DNA of 64,000 bases from Helianthus annuus (GCF_002127325.2 NC_035433.2:83208079-83272078), one strand, 5' to 3'; positions 11,485 through 23,641 are shown, counted from the first letter of the stretch. The notes: a model not told the origin generated them from the letters alone. A program made the numbers and translations.

Positions 11485-11712
11485 TTTTTGATTATTCTAT
11501 CTCATTTAGGATATATATATACACACGCGCGCATTTTAACGAGTTGATTATGTAAAAAAATTGGCAACATTTCTCTTTATACTCCATCGGGTATGTTCTT
11601 TTTGCATGCATACCTGAGGAGTTAAAGAGAAATGCTGTCGATTTTTTTACATAATCAACTCGTTATAATGTGTGTGTGTGTATATATATATATGAGATAG
11701 AATAATCAAAAA
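11485..11712. repeat. Long inverted repeat (foldback), arms about 100 bp
   Basis: CTTTTTGATTATTCTATCTC at the left is mirrored by GAGATAGAATAATCAAAAAG at the right. The match continues through TAACGAGTTGATTATGTAAA and GCAACATTTCTCTTTA to a loop of about 35 bases with CATGCATAC. The arms are near identical except for a TATA/GTGT microsatellite stretch. It stands about 100 bp upstream of the transposase start, in its likely leader. Confidence 0.85.
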
Positions 11713-11813
11713 GTGGGTTAGGATTCACCGCCTTAAATTGCTTTAGGATTACTTATTTATTCACATCATATATGTGCATTTATATCTTTTATTTGTTTGT
11801 TTAAAAATTTCAG

Positions 11814-14800
11814 ATGAATCGTAATCATTGGATGTACAAAACTGGGAGATTTAACCCTGCATATTTGAGAGGCGTGCAAAGTTTTATTAAGATTGCTGAA
11901 GATGATCGTGTACTAAAAGGAAATGAATCAATTCCGTGTCCTTGTATGGAATGCAAAAATTTTACCGAATTTAAAGAAATAAAGGACATCAGACATCATT
12001 TGATTACAAATGGTTTTATGTATAATTATACTTGTTGGTCAAAACATGGGGAATCACTTGCCAATCGTAGCACAACATCGACTAGTTCTGTTGGTTATAA
12101 TGATGAGAACAATGATTCATACATTAGTGATGATAATGACAATTTAAATGACAGTGATGACAATTTAAACGATAACAATGATAATTTAAAAGACATATTC
12201 GATGATTTGGAAACTAATATTGGTGACAATGATCAAGAAAAACTACAACAGATATTTGCCGATTCGGAAAAACCATTATATACAGGTTGTGAAAACTATT
12301 CTAAACTCAGTGCAGTGTTGAAATTGTTCAACTTAAAGTCGAAGTACGGATGGAGCGATAAGAGTTTTACAAGTCTATTAGTGGTTTTGAATGACATGCT
12401 TCCCAAAGACAACGAGTTACCCATATCCTTATACCAAGCTAAAAAAATGATGTGTCCAATGGGATTAAAAGTTAAAAGAATACATGCATGTCCGAATGAC
12501 TGTATCCTATATAGAAATGAGTTCGAAAACAGTCATGAATGTCCTACATGTGGTGCATCGAGGTACAAGCGAAAAAAAGAAGTTGCTGAATATGATGACG
12601 ATGTGACGAAAAATGGACCACCCGCTAAATTGTTGTGGTATTTTCCCATTATACCGAGACTTAAACGTTTATTTGCTAATGCTAAAGAATCAAAATTATT
12701 GCGTTGGCATTTTGAAGATCGTAAAAAAGATGGAAAGTTAAGACATGTGGCGGATTCACCTCAGTGGAGAAATATTGATTATAAATTTCCAGATTTTGGT
12801 ACCGAGATTAGAAATATACGGTTTAGTCTTAGTTCGGACGGTATCAATCCTTTTGCAAATATGAGTAGTCGTCATAGTACTTGGCCGGTTCTTATGTGCA
12901 TCTACAATCTTCCACCATGGTTATGTATGAAACGAAAATACATAATAATGTCGTTGTTAATTCAAGGTCCATACCAACCCGGTAATGACATTGATGTTTA
13001 TTTATCTCCTTTGATTGATGACATGAAAACACTATGGAGTACAGGCGTAAACATGTATGATGCTTATAAAAAAGAGAACTTTACTTTGAGAGCCATGATT
13101 TTTTGCACCATAAGTGATTTTCCAGCATATGGAAATTTGTCAGGATATAGTACGAAAGGTAAAAAAGCTTGTCCAGTATGTGAAGACGAAACAAGTTCGA
13201 TATGGTTAAATAATTGCAGAAAAACCGTGTATATGGGACATCGACGATTTCTTCCCACTAACCACCGTTATCGAAGAAAAACCAAAGAGTTTGATGGAAA
13301 TACTGAGCTCCGAACGGTTCGGAAAGGGGGTTTTGATGCATATTCGCGAGTTGAAGGTATAAACACCGTGTTGGGAAAAAGAACTCGTACTGAGAAAGGA
13401 ACTCGTACCAAGAAAGGAACTCGTACCAAGAAAGGAACTCGTACCAAGAAAGGAACTCGTACTGAGAAAGGAACTCATATCGAAAATAGAGATAATTGGA
13501 AAAAAAGGTCAATTTTTTGGGATTTACCTTACTGGAAATGTTTGGAAGTTCGACATTGCCTAGATGTTATGCATATTGAAAAGAATGTGTGTGATAGTTT
13601 GTTGGGCTTATTGCTAAATATTTCCGGAAAAACTAAAGATGGTGTTAATGCTCGTAAAGACATGGAAGAGATGGGAATACGTAAAGAGCTTGCCCCTGTT
13701 GAGAGTGTGAATGGTACTTATCTCCCACCTGCATTTTATACTATGTCAAAGGCAGAAAAAACAAAGTTTTGTAAATGTTTACATGATATTAAAGTCCCAT
13801 CTAGCTATTCTGCAAATATTAAAAGTTTGGTGTCGATGAAAGAGTGTAAATTGCTTGGTATGAAGTCTCATGATTGTCATGTTTTAATGACACATATGAT
13901 TCCTATTGCAATTCGTGGATTATTACCGGAGAACATTCGACATACAATCACAAAACTTTGTTTGTTTTTTAACATGATTCACACAAAGGTTATTGATCCC
14001 GAAGTCTTGGACGAATGGCAAAAGGAAATTATCATTACCCTTTGTGAACTAGAGATGCATTTTCCACCGTCCTTTTTTGATATAATGGTACACCTGATAT
14101 CTCATATCGTACAAGAGATTAAGGCTTGTGGTCCTGTATTCCTACGTTACATGTACCCTTTTGAAAGATACATGGGTTTCTTAAAAGGTTATGTAAGAAA
14201 CCGTAACCATCCCGAGGGCAGTATTGTTGAAGGATATATTTGCGAAGAGCCGACCGAGTTCTGCACAGGTAATGGTATCATAAGAACTATAATATTATTA
14301 ATTGATATTAGTTTTGATAGATACAATTTACAATATACTAACTGATATATTCACAGGTTATTTGGAAGGTGTCGAAAGTATTGGTGTTCCTAAAAGTCGT
14401 CATTCAGGTCGACTTGCAGGTTTGGGAGTAGTTGGTATGAAAATAATAGATCCAGGCTATGAGGATCTACAACTTGCACATTTTGTTGTTCTACAACATA
14501 TGACATGCATTGCTTCATATATTGAAGAACACATGGAAATATGACGATCGACGCATTTGCAAAAGACAGAAAAATGGTACAAAACTAAACATAACGAACA
14601 GTTTTCTGAATGGATGAAGAACAAGGTGGCGAAAACTTACGATCAACCAAATGTTGATAAAACTGTGCAAAAGTTGGGGCAGGGGCCAGATTTTAGAGTA
14701 AAATCATACCAAGGGTATGATATTAACGGTTATACATTTTACACTAAAAATCAAGATAAAAAAAGTGCAACGCAAAATAGCGGAGTCACGTTAATAGCCT

Positions 14801-15258
14801 CAGCTACAGAATTTGACAGAGTTAATCACGCCAAAAGAATCGCCACAAACTCATATTATGGTGTCATAGAAGAAATTTGGGAGTTAAATTACGATGATAT
14901 CATTATACCTTTGTTAAAATGTAAGTGGGTCGATAATCGTACAGGTGTTAAAGTTGATGAATATGGTTTTACACTTGTCGATCTTACCACTGATGGGTAT
15001 AAATCCGAACCATTCATTCTTGCAAGTCAAGCCACACAAGTGTTTTTTGTGAATGACCCAAGCAAACCAAAATACCATATAGTATTGCAAAGTAAACGTC
15101 GTATTCTTGGTGTTGATCATGTTGTTGATGAGGAAGAGTACAACCAATTTGATGAGCTACCGCCATTTTCCGTCGGTGTTCAATCGATAAACGAATCTGC
15201 AACTGATGGCGTCACATACGTACGATCCGACCACAACGAAAGGATATATGTTGAATAA
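11814..15258 (+). pseudogene. tnp2: CACTA TNP2-type transposase, one in-frame stop
   Basis: Two exons, 11814-14268 and 14357-15258, join in phase (ACA G/GT TAT) into 1118 residues. The N-terminal transposase-associated domain (residues 1-80) has CPCMEC and HLITNGFMYNYTCW. An Asp/Asn-rich spacer covers about 95-150. A zinc-knuckle-like stretch CPNDCILYRNEFEN..CPTCG precedes the transposase core with FCTISDFPAYGNLSGYSTKG and ACPVCED. A DUF4218-like region holds HLISHIVQEIKACGPVFLRY and YMGFLKGYVRNRNHPEGSI. A DUF4216-like region near the end contains YYGVIEEIWELNY. The family binds subterminal repeats and cuts CACTA ends. TGA at 14542-14544 (codon 881) interrupts an otherwise open frame that goes on in the same register (RSTHLQKTEKWYKTKH), so one base change killed it. 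An 18-bp repeat expands it near residue 525. Confidence 0.88.
13379..13480 (+). repeat. 18-bp coding repeat in the transposase
   Basis: GGAACTCGTACCAAGAAA repeats about six times with TGAG/CAAG variants, adding GTRT(K/E)K units to the protein. It sits in a linker before CACTA core residues (KKRSIFWDLPYWKCLEVRHC), where family members vary in length, so it may be tolerated. Confidence 0.9.
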
Positions 15259-16840
15259 TCAAGGTTGATATGATATATCTATATTTTACTTCTTATTAAA
15301 TCGTTGAAGCCAATTTACTAATAAACCTTTTTTTTCCAGGAATGATCGAAACCAAGAAAAGAAAAGAAGAAAAAGATTATAAAAGACTCGAGATTTTCGT
15401 TTCTTGTTTTTCAATGAACGAACGGGAGGACATGTAACTCTTTATGTTTTTGGGGTTTTCTTTTTAACTATTTTTATTTCATCAACTTGTTTGTATTTTT
15501 AAGTTCCATTATTCTTGTTTTAGTGATGCTTGAAACCGAATCGAGTTATCTCGGGTCCGTAACTTGGATACATCGAGGTAATTTTAGATTGTTGACGACT
15601 CTTTGCTTGATTGTTACATTCTCCTTATTTGCAAAATGAAATGTTGGTATGAGGTAATGAGATTGTTAATTGAGACTCTGTAATTACAATGTTCGAACCA
15701 ACTTAATTTTGGAACAAGTACATATGTATGCATATCGCAAGTTTGATTTTTGGGTTTTTATCGGGTGCTATATTGAGTGCTAGTTCCGTTTAGCGGCGAC
15801 CCGAAACCTATTTATAACCCGATTTTTAATTAATACTTTAAAAAAAATTATGTTGATAAATATATTATGAATTTACATCGAGATAGTTGGTAACCGGGCA
15901 ACAAGCTGCGCCGCTACCCCTTTTTGAATAGCAAAACTAAGCTTTTAAAAACAAAATAAACAAAATAAGTTGTTTAAAAAAAATTTAAACGGTTTAATAA
16001 CTTCATGAGCCCACCACATCAACTCCGGACGTATCTGGTAGAACAAACCGGATGGTGCCATGCCATCCCCTCCAACAGTTGTATGAGTTTGGTTTCGTAC
16101 GAACATTCTCTAACCCGTTGAAGATGCTCTAATTGGGCTAGCAGACTTTGGGGCTGTTTGGCAACATCTGAATAGTTAAGAGTTGAATTAGTAAAAAGTC
16201 TGAACCATTAACTGCTGAATCAGTAAGAGGTCTAAACAATTAAGAGCCAGTATAATGCTTAACCATTCAGAGCAAATTTCTGAACCATTCAGACATCTGC
16301 TCGTGAAATAAATAGTCTGAATGGTTGGCGTTGAAACGGTTCGAGTCGAAATGGTACAGGTCAAAATGGTTGGCGTCGAAACAGTACGCGTCGAAACGGT
16401 ACGAAACTCGTTCCGACCCGAAACTCGTCTCATGCGGAAATTCGTGTCGGCCCAAAAAAAATTATTTGTTTAATGTGTTTGCGGTTTACTATATATTTTT
16501 TCCTTTGATTGTCTTATATAATATAATATAACTAATTTATTTTGTTTAACCATTGTATTTTTCTTCATGTTACTCTAAACTATACATTTTTAGAAAAAAA
16601 TCATTCAGAACTTATGTTAGTTTCATTTTCTTTCATCGTTTGAAATAGAGCTCCAACTGTTGTATAATATAATATAACTAAATTAATTATCACACAAGTA
16701 AACCAGGTTATAAATAGGTTTTCACATAAGATAGCCTATATGGATTTTAGATTTTTAGGTTATTTAATAACGGGCTTCTATTGATAATAATTATATGTTA
16801 CGATTAAAAGGGTTAAAAATAATCGGTAATTACTTCCCAC
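15259..16840. other. CACTA mid-region between the two genes
   Basis: Contains the probable 3' untranslated part of the transposase gene, including a spliced-looking AG at 15340, then AT-rich DNA. At 16151 a MITE-like end GGGGCTGTTTGGCAACATC begins and runs into CTGAATGGTT-type repeats to about 16330; the mirrored end was not found. From 16320 to 16420 short GTCGAAA(C/T)GGTAC repeats occur. A segment at 15898-15936 (GCTGCGCCGCTACCCCTTTT) recurs near 55969. No gene is supported. Confidence 0.5.
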
Positions 16841-17777
16841 CTTTCTCTTTTCACTTTCATCTCCCCGCCTTATCTCCCCGCCTTTAGAAGCCCTAACCGC
16901 CACAACCCCTCAGTTACCGCACTGAGAGGAACACGTCCAGATATAGTGTTGAGATACATCCTTCTTGTAATCGCTACATACATTGGCACAAGAGCATGGC
17001 TCCATCAGATTCAGTCTCGTCAGATTCAGTCTCGTCCTGTACCAATCCATCAGATTCAGGTATGTTTCAAACTCGAATTACAAGCAATTACACTTCAAAC
17101 TAATGCAATCGGAAGTCCTAAACACCAATGAGTAAATTGCTATAGGCAAACCCTAATTTAAAACCAAACTCTAATTTAAAACCCTAAAAATGTCTATAGG
17201 ATTTTGCTCTAATGGTTAGGGCTTAATTTTATTTGGTTTTGTAGTTTTGTTTTGGGCTTCTTAGGTAGTCTTTGCTTTGAAAATCTGCCATTACTTCTTG
17301 TTTTGAAGAGAAATAGGGGATAATTCTTTCAAGCCTTACTAACTTTGTGGTTCAACATATGTTAGGGTCTTAGGATTTAAGTGATGAATATATTATGCAC
17401 TTTTGGTTTTGTGCCATGTTTTTTTTTTTTATATATAATTTGGTCTCAGATGTCCCCACATCTTCGATTTTGTTAGTTTTTTTAGTATTTAAATGTGAAA
17501 GTGATGTTTTATATTATCTGGTCCCTACCTCTCACATTAAAAAGTTAGGATTTTTTTTAGAATTTCAAAATATATCTACTTAAATAAGGTTTGCTTGACT
17601 TCCAGGATAAAAGTGCATGTTTCTATTTCCATATTAAGTCACTTTATTCGTTTTCTTGATTGCTCTTGTGTGCTGCTGTTATAATAATAATGTCATTTAA
17701 TATGTTTTGTTGTTTGATTCTTGGGTGTGCTAATGTTTACGTTTGTATAACGTTTTATTGATTTTTTCTTAGGAAAA
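16841..17777 (+). promoter_or_regulatory. Likely leader and first intron of the second CACTA gene
   Basis: A CT-rich stretch (CTTATCTCCCCGCCT, then AGCCCTAACCGCCACAACC) resembles a transcription start region. A donor-like CAG/GTATGTTT follows near 17058, and the acceptor TTCTTAG/G at 17766-17773 lies just before the start codon at 17778. A leader intron of about 700 bases fits, but it is inferred only from the sites. Confidence 0.45.
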
Positions 17778-20700
17778 ATGTCTAATAAGCGCAAGCGAGG
17801 AGCTGCAAAATGTTTGAAGAAGTTTAATGATCCGGAAGAATGTACTGTTAAATTCAATGAGAACGGTTTAGCGATTGGAAAAAATGCGGCGACTTTTAAG
17901 TCATGGGTTGGCATAGAGTTTAGGAAAAGGATTCCTTATCATAAGGTAGCTAAACAAGTAGACAAACAACTGTACGATGATTTATGGGAGTATATTAAGG
18001 TATTATATTTTTATCTACAAAATTTAAATATTATATATGTTACTTTTTATGTTTTACTTATTTTTTTGAATACACAGGAATCATGGAAGATACCTAACAA
18101 CGATGCAAAAGATACAGTCGTGAAACTTGGAAAGGTCTCAATGAGAAACTTTCGACATACACTTGCAACCAAATACGCTCAAAAAGATATATCTCCCTTT
18201 GAAACGTTCAAATTTCTAGACAAAAGTTATTGGGATTCTTTTGTTGTAAAAGTAAAATCTGAACGTTTTAAGGTATTCTTTAATTTATTATTAATATTAT
18301 TATATGTTTTAAATAAGATTATTATATGTTGTAATTAGTATTAACGGGTTTTTTTTTTATATTTTCTGAAGAAAATAAGTCGAAAAGCAAAGAAGAGTGC
18401 AGAAAAAAACACTGACCATGCCCATGTAGGACGAATGGGATTCGTTGGATTGGAGGATGTTTGGGAAGATAGATGGAAGCAACTAGTAGAAAGCTACCCA
18501 CACCTAGAGGTATTCGGAGATGAACGTATACAAAAATATACTGTTAGTAGATCGTACTATAATCATCTCACAAAGTTGTACGAACTTCCACAACACCTAT
18601 TATCAGATGGTGAATTCAAAGGAACACTTCACAAATTTGTAAGTATTTATATACATTTATATATATATATAAATCATTTTTACCGCAATTTGTTTTTGTA
18701 ACAGCATTGTAAAGAGAGAGAGATGAAAGAAGATGGTACATACTATGACATTGGAAAAGACGTAGTGACTGAAGTGCTTGGTAATGGTCATCATCACGGG
18801 GGACGTACTCTGTTAGTTTCAAGTGTGCTTGGTGTTACAAAAACCTTGCATTCCAGAAAGAGAAAAAAGAAGTCTAAGGGGGTTGATAGAGTAATAGAAG
18901 AGACAGACACGGTGCAAAGGGACCAATCTCGTTTAGTTGCAACGGCTCAGGCTCTACCGGAAATTGAGGTACCATATTTCCTCTATATTAATTAATGAGT
19001 AAACCGCCATTTTCGTCCCTGTGGTTTGTTAAAAGTTGTCACTTCAGTCCAATTTTTAACGTCTGATTACTATTCTTTTTAATACGGCTGCACACTAGTA
19101 GAGAAACACCTTTCTTGACGCGCCTTGAGCGTCATAAAGGGCACCTTTCTTGGACGGTTTAAAAGTGACCCCATGTTAGAAATCTGGGTGTACGGCTGCG
19201 TTTACGGCCCGTTCGCTGCCATTAAATGGCTGCGTTTAGGGCCGTATAACGACTGCGTACGGGCTGTAAAAGCAGCTGTTTAACGGCTGCAAACACAACG
19301 GTTATCCGCTGCGTTTACGGCCCGTTCGCAGCCTTTAAATGACTGCGTTTACGGCCATATAACGGCTGCGAACGGTCCGTAAACGAAGCGGTTTAACGGC
19401 TGCAAACGCAAAAGTTAACCAATGCGTTTACGGCCTGTTCGCAGCCGTTAAATGGCTGCGTTTAAGGCCGTATAACAGCTGCGAACAAGCCGTAAGCGCA
19501 GCGGTTTAACGGCCAGTTCGCAGCTGTTATACGACCGTAAACACAGTCGTTTAACGGCAGCGAACGGATGGATTTGGATTAGAAAATACATATCTGAATT
19601 TTTTGGATTTGGATAGTATTCTTACAAAGTTTTTGCCATTTCAGATATCTAAAAATAATTCTAAAAAAGTTTTTAAATAATAAATATTATTAGAATTTTC
19701 GGATATTATGTATATTTTGAATGAATTTTTTAGAAAGTTTCGGATATTTTGGATAATCCAGATATTAGAAATAGCGATACATTAGAAAAAGATAGGTGTA
19801 TTTTATAGTATTTACTAACAGTATTTACGTGTTTGCAGTCAATCACTACTTGTGAGCTTATATGGCCATTCAACGATTCCTTCCCCAACATGATTTTAGG
19901 ACATGGGCAAGCTTATCCGTCTTCTGATAGGATCTTAGATAACAACCCGATGCATGTTGATTACATAAAGATCTATGTAGATGGTGTAGTGGAAAAATAT
20001 AAAGGTTATCCAATCCCGCCACACACAATGAAGCCTGAGGAAGTAACTGATATGGGTAGTACACAAGGAAATTTTATTCAATGGCCTAGAAAAGCCATAA
20101 AGGTATATTTTTTACGAAACTGTAGCCGTATATTACTTTATTTATTGTTATATTAACAATATTTGTTTTATGATACAGCTTTTAAACACTGATTCTCGTC
20201 AAGAATCAGATGCTTATCATCAACAACCACCACCCGACTATTCTGAGTGTTATATGCCAGCTCCGGTAATTGTTTTTTTTTATAACTTATAATTTACATA
20301 TAGTTGAAATAAAATATATTTTCTTTGCTAATGTAGCCTGACGAAGGACACATGGAATTTCAAGAAGAAGTTAACACTGGAGTGAGTTTTATGGATTTGG
20401 TAATCACTTTATTCTATTTCTCTCTCTATATATATATAGTTATAAGAAATGGTCTGATAATGTCATTTGTTAATGTAGCTAAATATTGAGATTCCAATAC
20501 CACCGAGTCATAACAAGGATGTTGCTGATCCTAAAGTTATTGAGACTGCTCCTACTCGGCCTGTTCGTAGCGAGCATGTTCCTATACCGCATGTCTCCAC
20601 TGAGCCTGTTCCTACACAACCTGTCTCCACTGAGCCTGTTCTTGCACCGCTTGTCTCTACTGAGCCTGTTCTTGCACCGCGTGGGTCTACTGAGCCTGTT

Positions 20701-22017
20701 CGTACAACACCTGTTTCCAAACCGAAGAAAAAAAATACAAACATCGCTAAACTTTTGAGAAAGGTAAAGAAAAGGCGGCCTGAAAACATATATAGATTAG
20801 TAGAAGAATTGGCGCTTAAAGCTAACGAAAGTTACTTCGCCAAACGGAATGTACAAGGAACCTGAAGTTGAGCACGTTGAAATAAAGGAATTAATGAATC
20901 TATCTCTTGACAAATGGGCGGAGCTCGGAACTTTGAATTGGTATATTATGTAAGTACTTGATTTTTTGTTGAGTTATTTTATGGAAACATTTTATGAAAA
21001 TATAAGTGAGTGATACTAATTTATAATATTTCTTTCTTTGCTTTTAGGTATTTATATGCTTTGGGAGAGATAAACAGCTTGAATAAAACTTCGTATTTTA
21101 ATCCTCATTATATTGCATTAAATGCAATTGAAGCAAATGAAAACCTTGCCATAAATCATATTAAATCTGTCATGAAGTGTCATAAGAAAAGACAATATTT
21201 TATGGCACCATATTTAGCCGGGTATTAGTTTTTTTTTGCTACTTTTCTTGATTTTATTTATTTCATTTAGTTAAAAACTAACATATTAATTTTTGTAAAA
21301 AACTTCATAATGCAGGGGTCATTATTCATTAATTATGATTCATCACAACCCCGTAGATAAAAACTACTATGGACATATTATCGATTCAAGCAATGAGGAA
21401 AAAGATGCACCGTGTTACAAGATCACTGAGTTATTTGAAAAAGCTACGAAAACGAAAATAACATGGAAAATGGAAAATGTAAGTTTTTATTCATTTTCTT
21501 TAAGTTTTGTTTATTTATATTTTTTAACTAGTTACTTGTTAATTCAATATATTTAGTGTCATCAACAAAGCGGAACCTGGGAATGTGGGTATTATGTGAT
21601 GTACGCTATGTATGATTTTTTGATGACTTGCAGAGAACATCTTGTAAGTATATTTGTATATTTATATCTTTTATATGTTGAACTATAATGCATATTGAAT
21701 TGTAATCTAACTTTTATTTATTTATTTATTTGTTCAAGATGATGTACAATTCTAGGCCCCTTACTCGGTGTGAAATTGACAAATTTGTAGAAAACATATT
21801 AAAGACGTTTGTGCAATTACATGGTAAGCTTTTATCTTCTTTTCATGTTATTTTGTATGAATATGTAATCTAGAGCATAGATATGGTATGCTTGTGACCT
21901 TGGCTGGTGATAGTGCCACTTATATATTTATATTATATTATGCAGTAAAGAAGAGAGCAAATTCTACCTGACGATTCACCGGGATTTTTAAAGAAACAAT
22001 TTGCTATTGGCTTCTAA
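17778..22017 (+). pseudogene. Second CACTA gene: plant transposase plus Ulp1-like protease
   Basis: Exons: 17778-17999, 18078-18272, 18372-18638, 18705-18968, 19839-20102, 20179-20265, 20337-20399, 20479-20949, 21048-21221, 21316-21478, 21557-21643, 21739-21823, 21946-about 22017. The first seven introns are all in phase 0. The N-terminal half (GRMGFVGLEDVWEDRWKQLV, ERIQKYTVSRSYYNHLTKLY) resembles the plant Ptta/En/Spm transposase family. A 12-residue repeat with VSTEPVLAP lies in exon 8. The C-terminal part has a Ulp1/SUMO-protease-like core: HYSLIMI (His), HIIDSSN (Asp), QSGTWECGYYVM (Gln, Cys). Two frame breaks are seen: exon 8 shifts by +1 near 20831-20845, before MYKEPEVEHVEIKELMN, and the last exon reads VKKRANST-stop while the neighbouring frame reads on as REQILPDDSPGFLKKQF to 22017. 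Both are inferred from continuity of family-like sequence. Intron 4 is swollen by nested repeats. Confidence 0.8.
19006..19565 (+). mobile_element. Nested CACTA end with GC-rich subterminal repeats
   Basis: Within intron 4, CACTAGTAGAGAAACACC starts at 19093, a CACTA-type end unlike that of the host element. From 19190 it is followed by three diverged units of about 112 bp built from palindromic pieces such as GCTGCGTTTACGGCCCGTTC and GGCCGTATAACGGCTGCGAA. No matching right end was found, so it is a truncated element. The 80 bases before it (CCGCCATTTTCGTCCCTGTG) resemble the ends of the foldback at 27348. Confidence 0.65.
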
Positions 22018-22850
22018 GAATCAGGTTAGTTTTAACTTTGATTTGATATTGTTAGCATGTAGTCTCTTGCGTAGAGATTTTGGGGTGTCGATATATTGGT
22101 AGTTTCGCTATCCGATGCGTTCTATGCACATCTAATGTGGTTTCTAGTTATTATAAAGTAAAATAGCTGTAAATTCTTAAATGAGCTAAATTTGACCGTT
22201 AGGATTATGGTTTCTAGTTATTATGTGAATCCCATGCTGCCTTGAGTATCTAAGTACATTTGGAATCCTATAGACCAGATAGTCGTGAATTTTGGTCTAG
22301 TTCGAAACGCATTTCGTCCAATATGTTAGTTTAGCGATTCGAGTTTAAGGTTTTATTTAGTTAATTGTATGACATAGTGAATACTCACAATAATAAGAGT
22401 ATTTATAAACTGATTTGGTGTTGATAAAACTAGAATTAACTTGAAACCATGTATTAGCTTGGATCTATTGATGTTGACATGTTCTTTCTCCGGTTACATA
22501 ATACTACATTCAGGTTATAAGTTTAAAGTTTTAATGTGTCATTGTTTTTGCAGGGGTTGAATTCACAGCAATATGGATGTGTGCTAGAGGGTTCAAGTCA
22601 ACTTATTAAGGATTTCTAGTAGATGTTATTTTGCCGAAACTTGGATTAATGGGTTATGTAAAGACAAATTAGAACAATTGTGTGATGTTTTGAAGAACCA
22701 GATTTCCTTTATATTTATGCATCTATTTTTGTTTGAATGGCTTAGTAATGCTTTTAAATTATTAATTGTATTATATAATTAGTTACTATATATAATATAA
22801 CCTCATGAACCTCATTGTTAGCAGTAATTGAATGATGAAAAACATTTTTA
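22018..22850. other. 3' region of the second CACTA gene
   Basis: Contains a probable 3' untranslated intron ending TTTTTGCAG/GGGTTG near 22555 and a short last exon. No other ORF, RNA gene or repeat is seen. Confidence 0.4.
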
Positions 22851-23285
22851 AGAGGGTATATTTCTTTTTTAAAACAATCATAAATGACCACTTTTTAAAA
22901 CAACCTAAAACGATGTTGTTTTGATTTTTCTAAAACACTCATAAATCATAAAAGAACCTTTTAAAACCGTTGATTTGTATTTTTAAAACACTTAGAAACT
23001 CATGAACACCTTTTAAAACGGTTGATTCCACCTTTTAAAACGGTTGTATTAGTTTTTTTAAAACACTCATAATCTAAAAACACCACTTTTAAAACGGTTG
23101 CATTTTTTTTTTTAAAACACTCATAATCTACACAAGCACTTGTGAACGTGATTTTTTGTGCAAGCCTTTTAAAACGGTTGAGTCTTAATTAAAACGGTCC
23201 ATTAGCTTTTAAAACATATGAATTTAAAACGGTGGTCCAACCGTTTTAAAATGTATAGATCACCGTTTTAAAAAGGGTTATTTTT
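22850..23285. repeat. Right subterminal repeats of the CACTA element
   Basis: Many TTTTAAAACGGTTG and TTTTTAAAACACTCAT motifs in both orientations mirror the array at the left end. Their closeness to the right terminus fits binding sites for an accessory transposition protein. Confidence 0.75.
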
Positions 23286-23345
23286 GTACTAGTGGATGTA
23301 TTTTTACCATACATGAAAATTAGGCTGCCTGTTTGCTAATGCTAA

Positions 23346-23638
23346 GGCTATGGGGTATGGGGCTTGGGTTGGGGCGTGGGTTGGCTGAAAACGTCCAAGC
23401 CACCACCCCGGGGGCTTGGGTTGGGGCGTGGCCCCATTGGCGTGGGTTTGAAGCCGGGCGTGGGGCGAGCTAGTAAGGTGACATGGCGGGCTCTCAATGG
23501 CCAAACCAAACTCATGCCCCCAACCCAAGCCCCCCCATACCCCATGGGCGTGGGTTTGAGTGGTGGTGTGGGGGGGGGGGGCTCCCATTACACATGTCAA
23601 CAAATGCCCCAACCCAAGCCCCACCATACCCCATAGTC
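23346..23638. mobile_element. GC-rich PIF/Harbinger-like MITE
   Basis: Inverted ends GGCTATGGGGTATGGGGCTT and, inward from the right, GACTATGGGGTATGGTGGGG. TAA flanks both sides (23343-23345 and 23639-23641), the 3-bp duplication typical of PIF/Harbinger. At 293 bp with no gene it is non-autonomous. It is far richer in G and C than its surroundings, which gives long spurious open frames on both strands. Confidence 0.75.
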
Positions 23639-23641
23639 TAA

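Larger units (their letters stand above)
9567..23294 (+). mobile_element. CACTA (En/Spm) DNA transposon with two gene bodies
   Basis: The left end is CACTACTACAAAAA and the right end, read inward, CACTAGTACAAAAA. GAT stands on both sides (9564-9566 and 23295-23297), the 3-bp duplication expected of CACTA elements. Both ends are followed inward by many direct and inverted copies of a TTTTAAAACGG-like motif, the subterminal array typical of the superfamily. Inside are a TNP2-like transposase gene and a second gene ending in a Ulp1-like protease, both on the plus strand and both broken. At 13.7 kb it is large because a SINE, a hairpin element and a second CACTA end are nested in it. Good ends with dead genes suggest it could have moved only with transposase supplied in trans. 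Confidence 0.92.

Noticed and set aside
13206..13512. Minus-strand frames with FLGTSS or WYEFLS repeats
   Set aside because: They are shadows of the 18-bp repeat in the plus-strand transposase gene.
20508..20789. Minus-strand frame with GARTGSVET repeats
   Set aside because: It is the reverse reading of the 12-residue repeat in the second CACTA gene.
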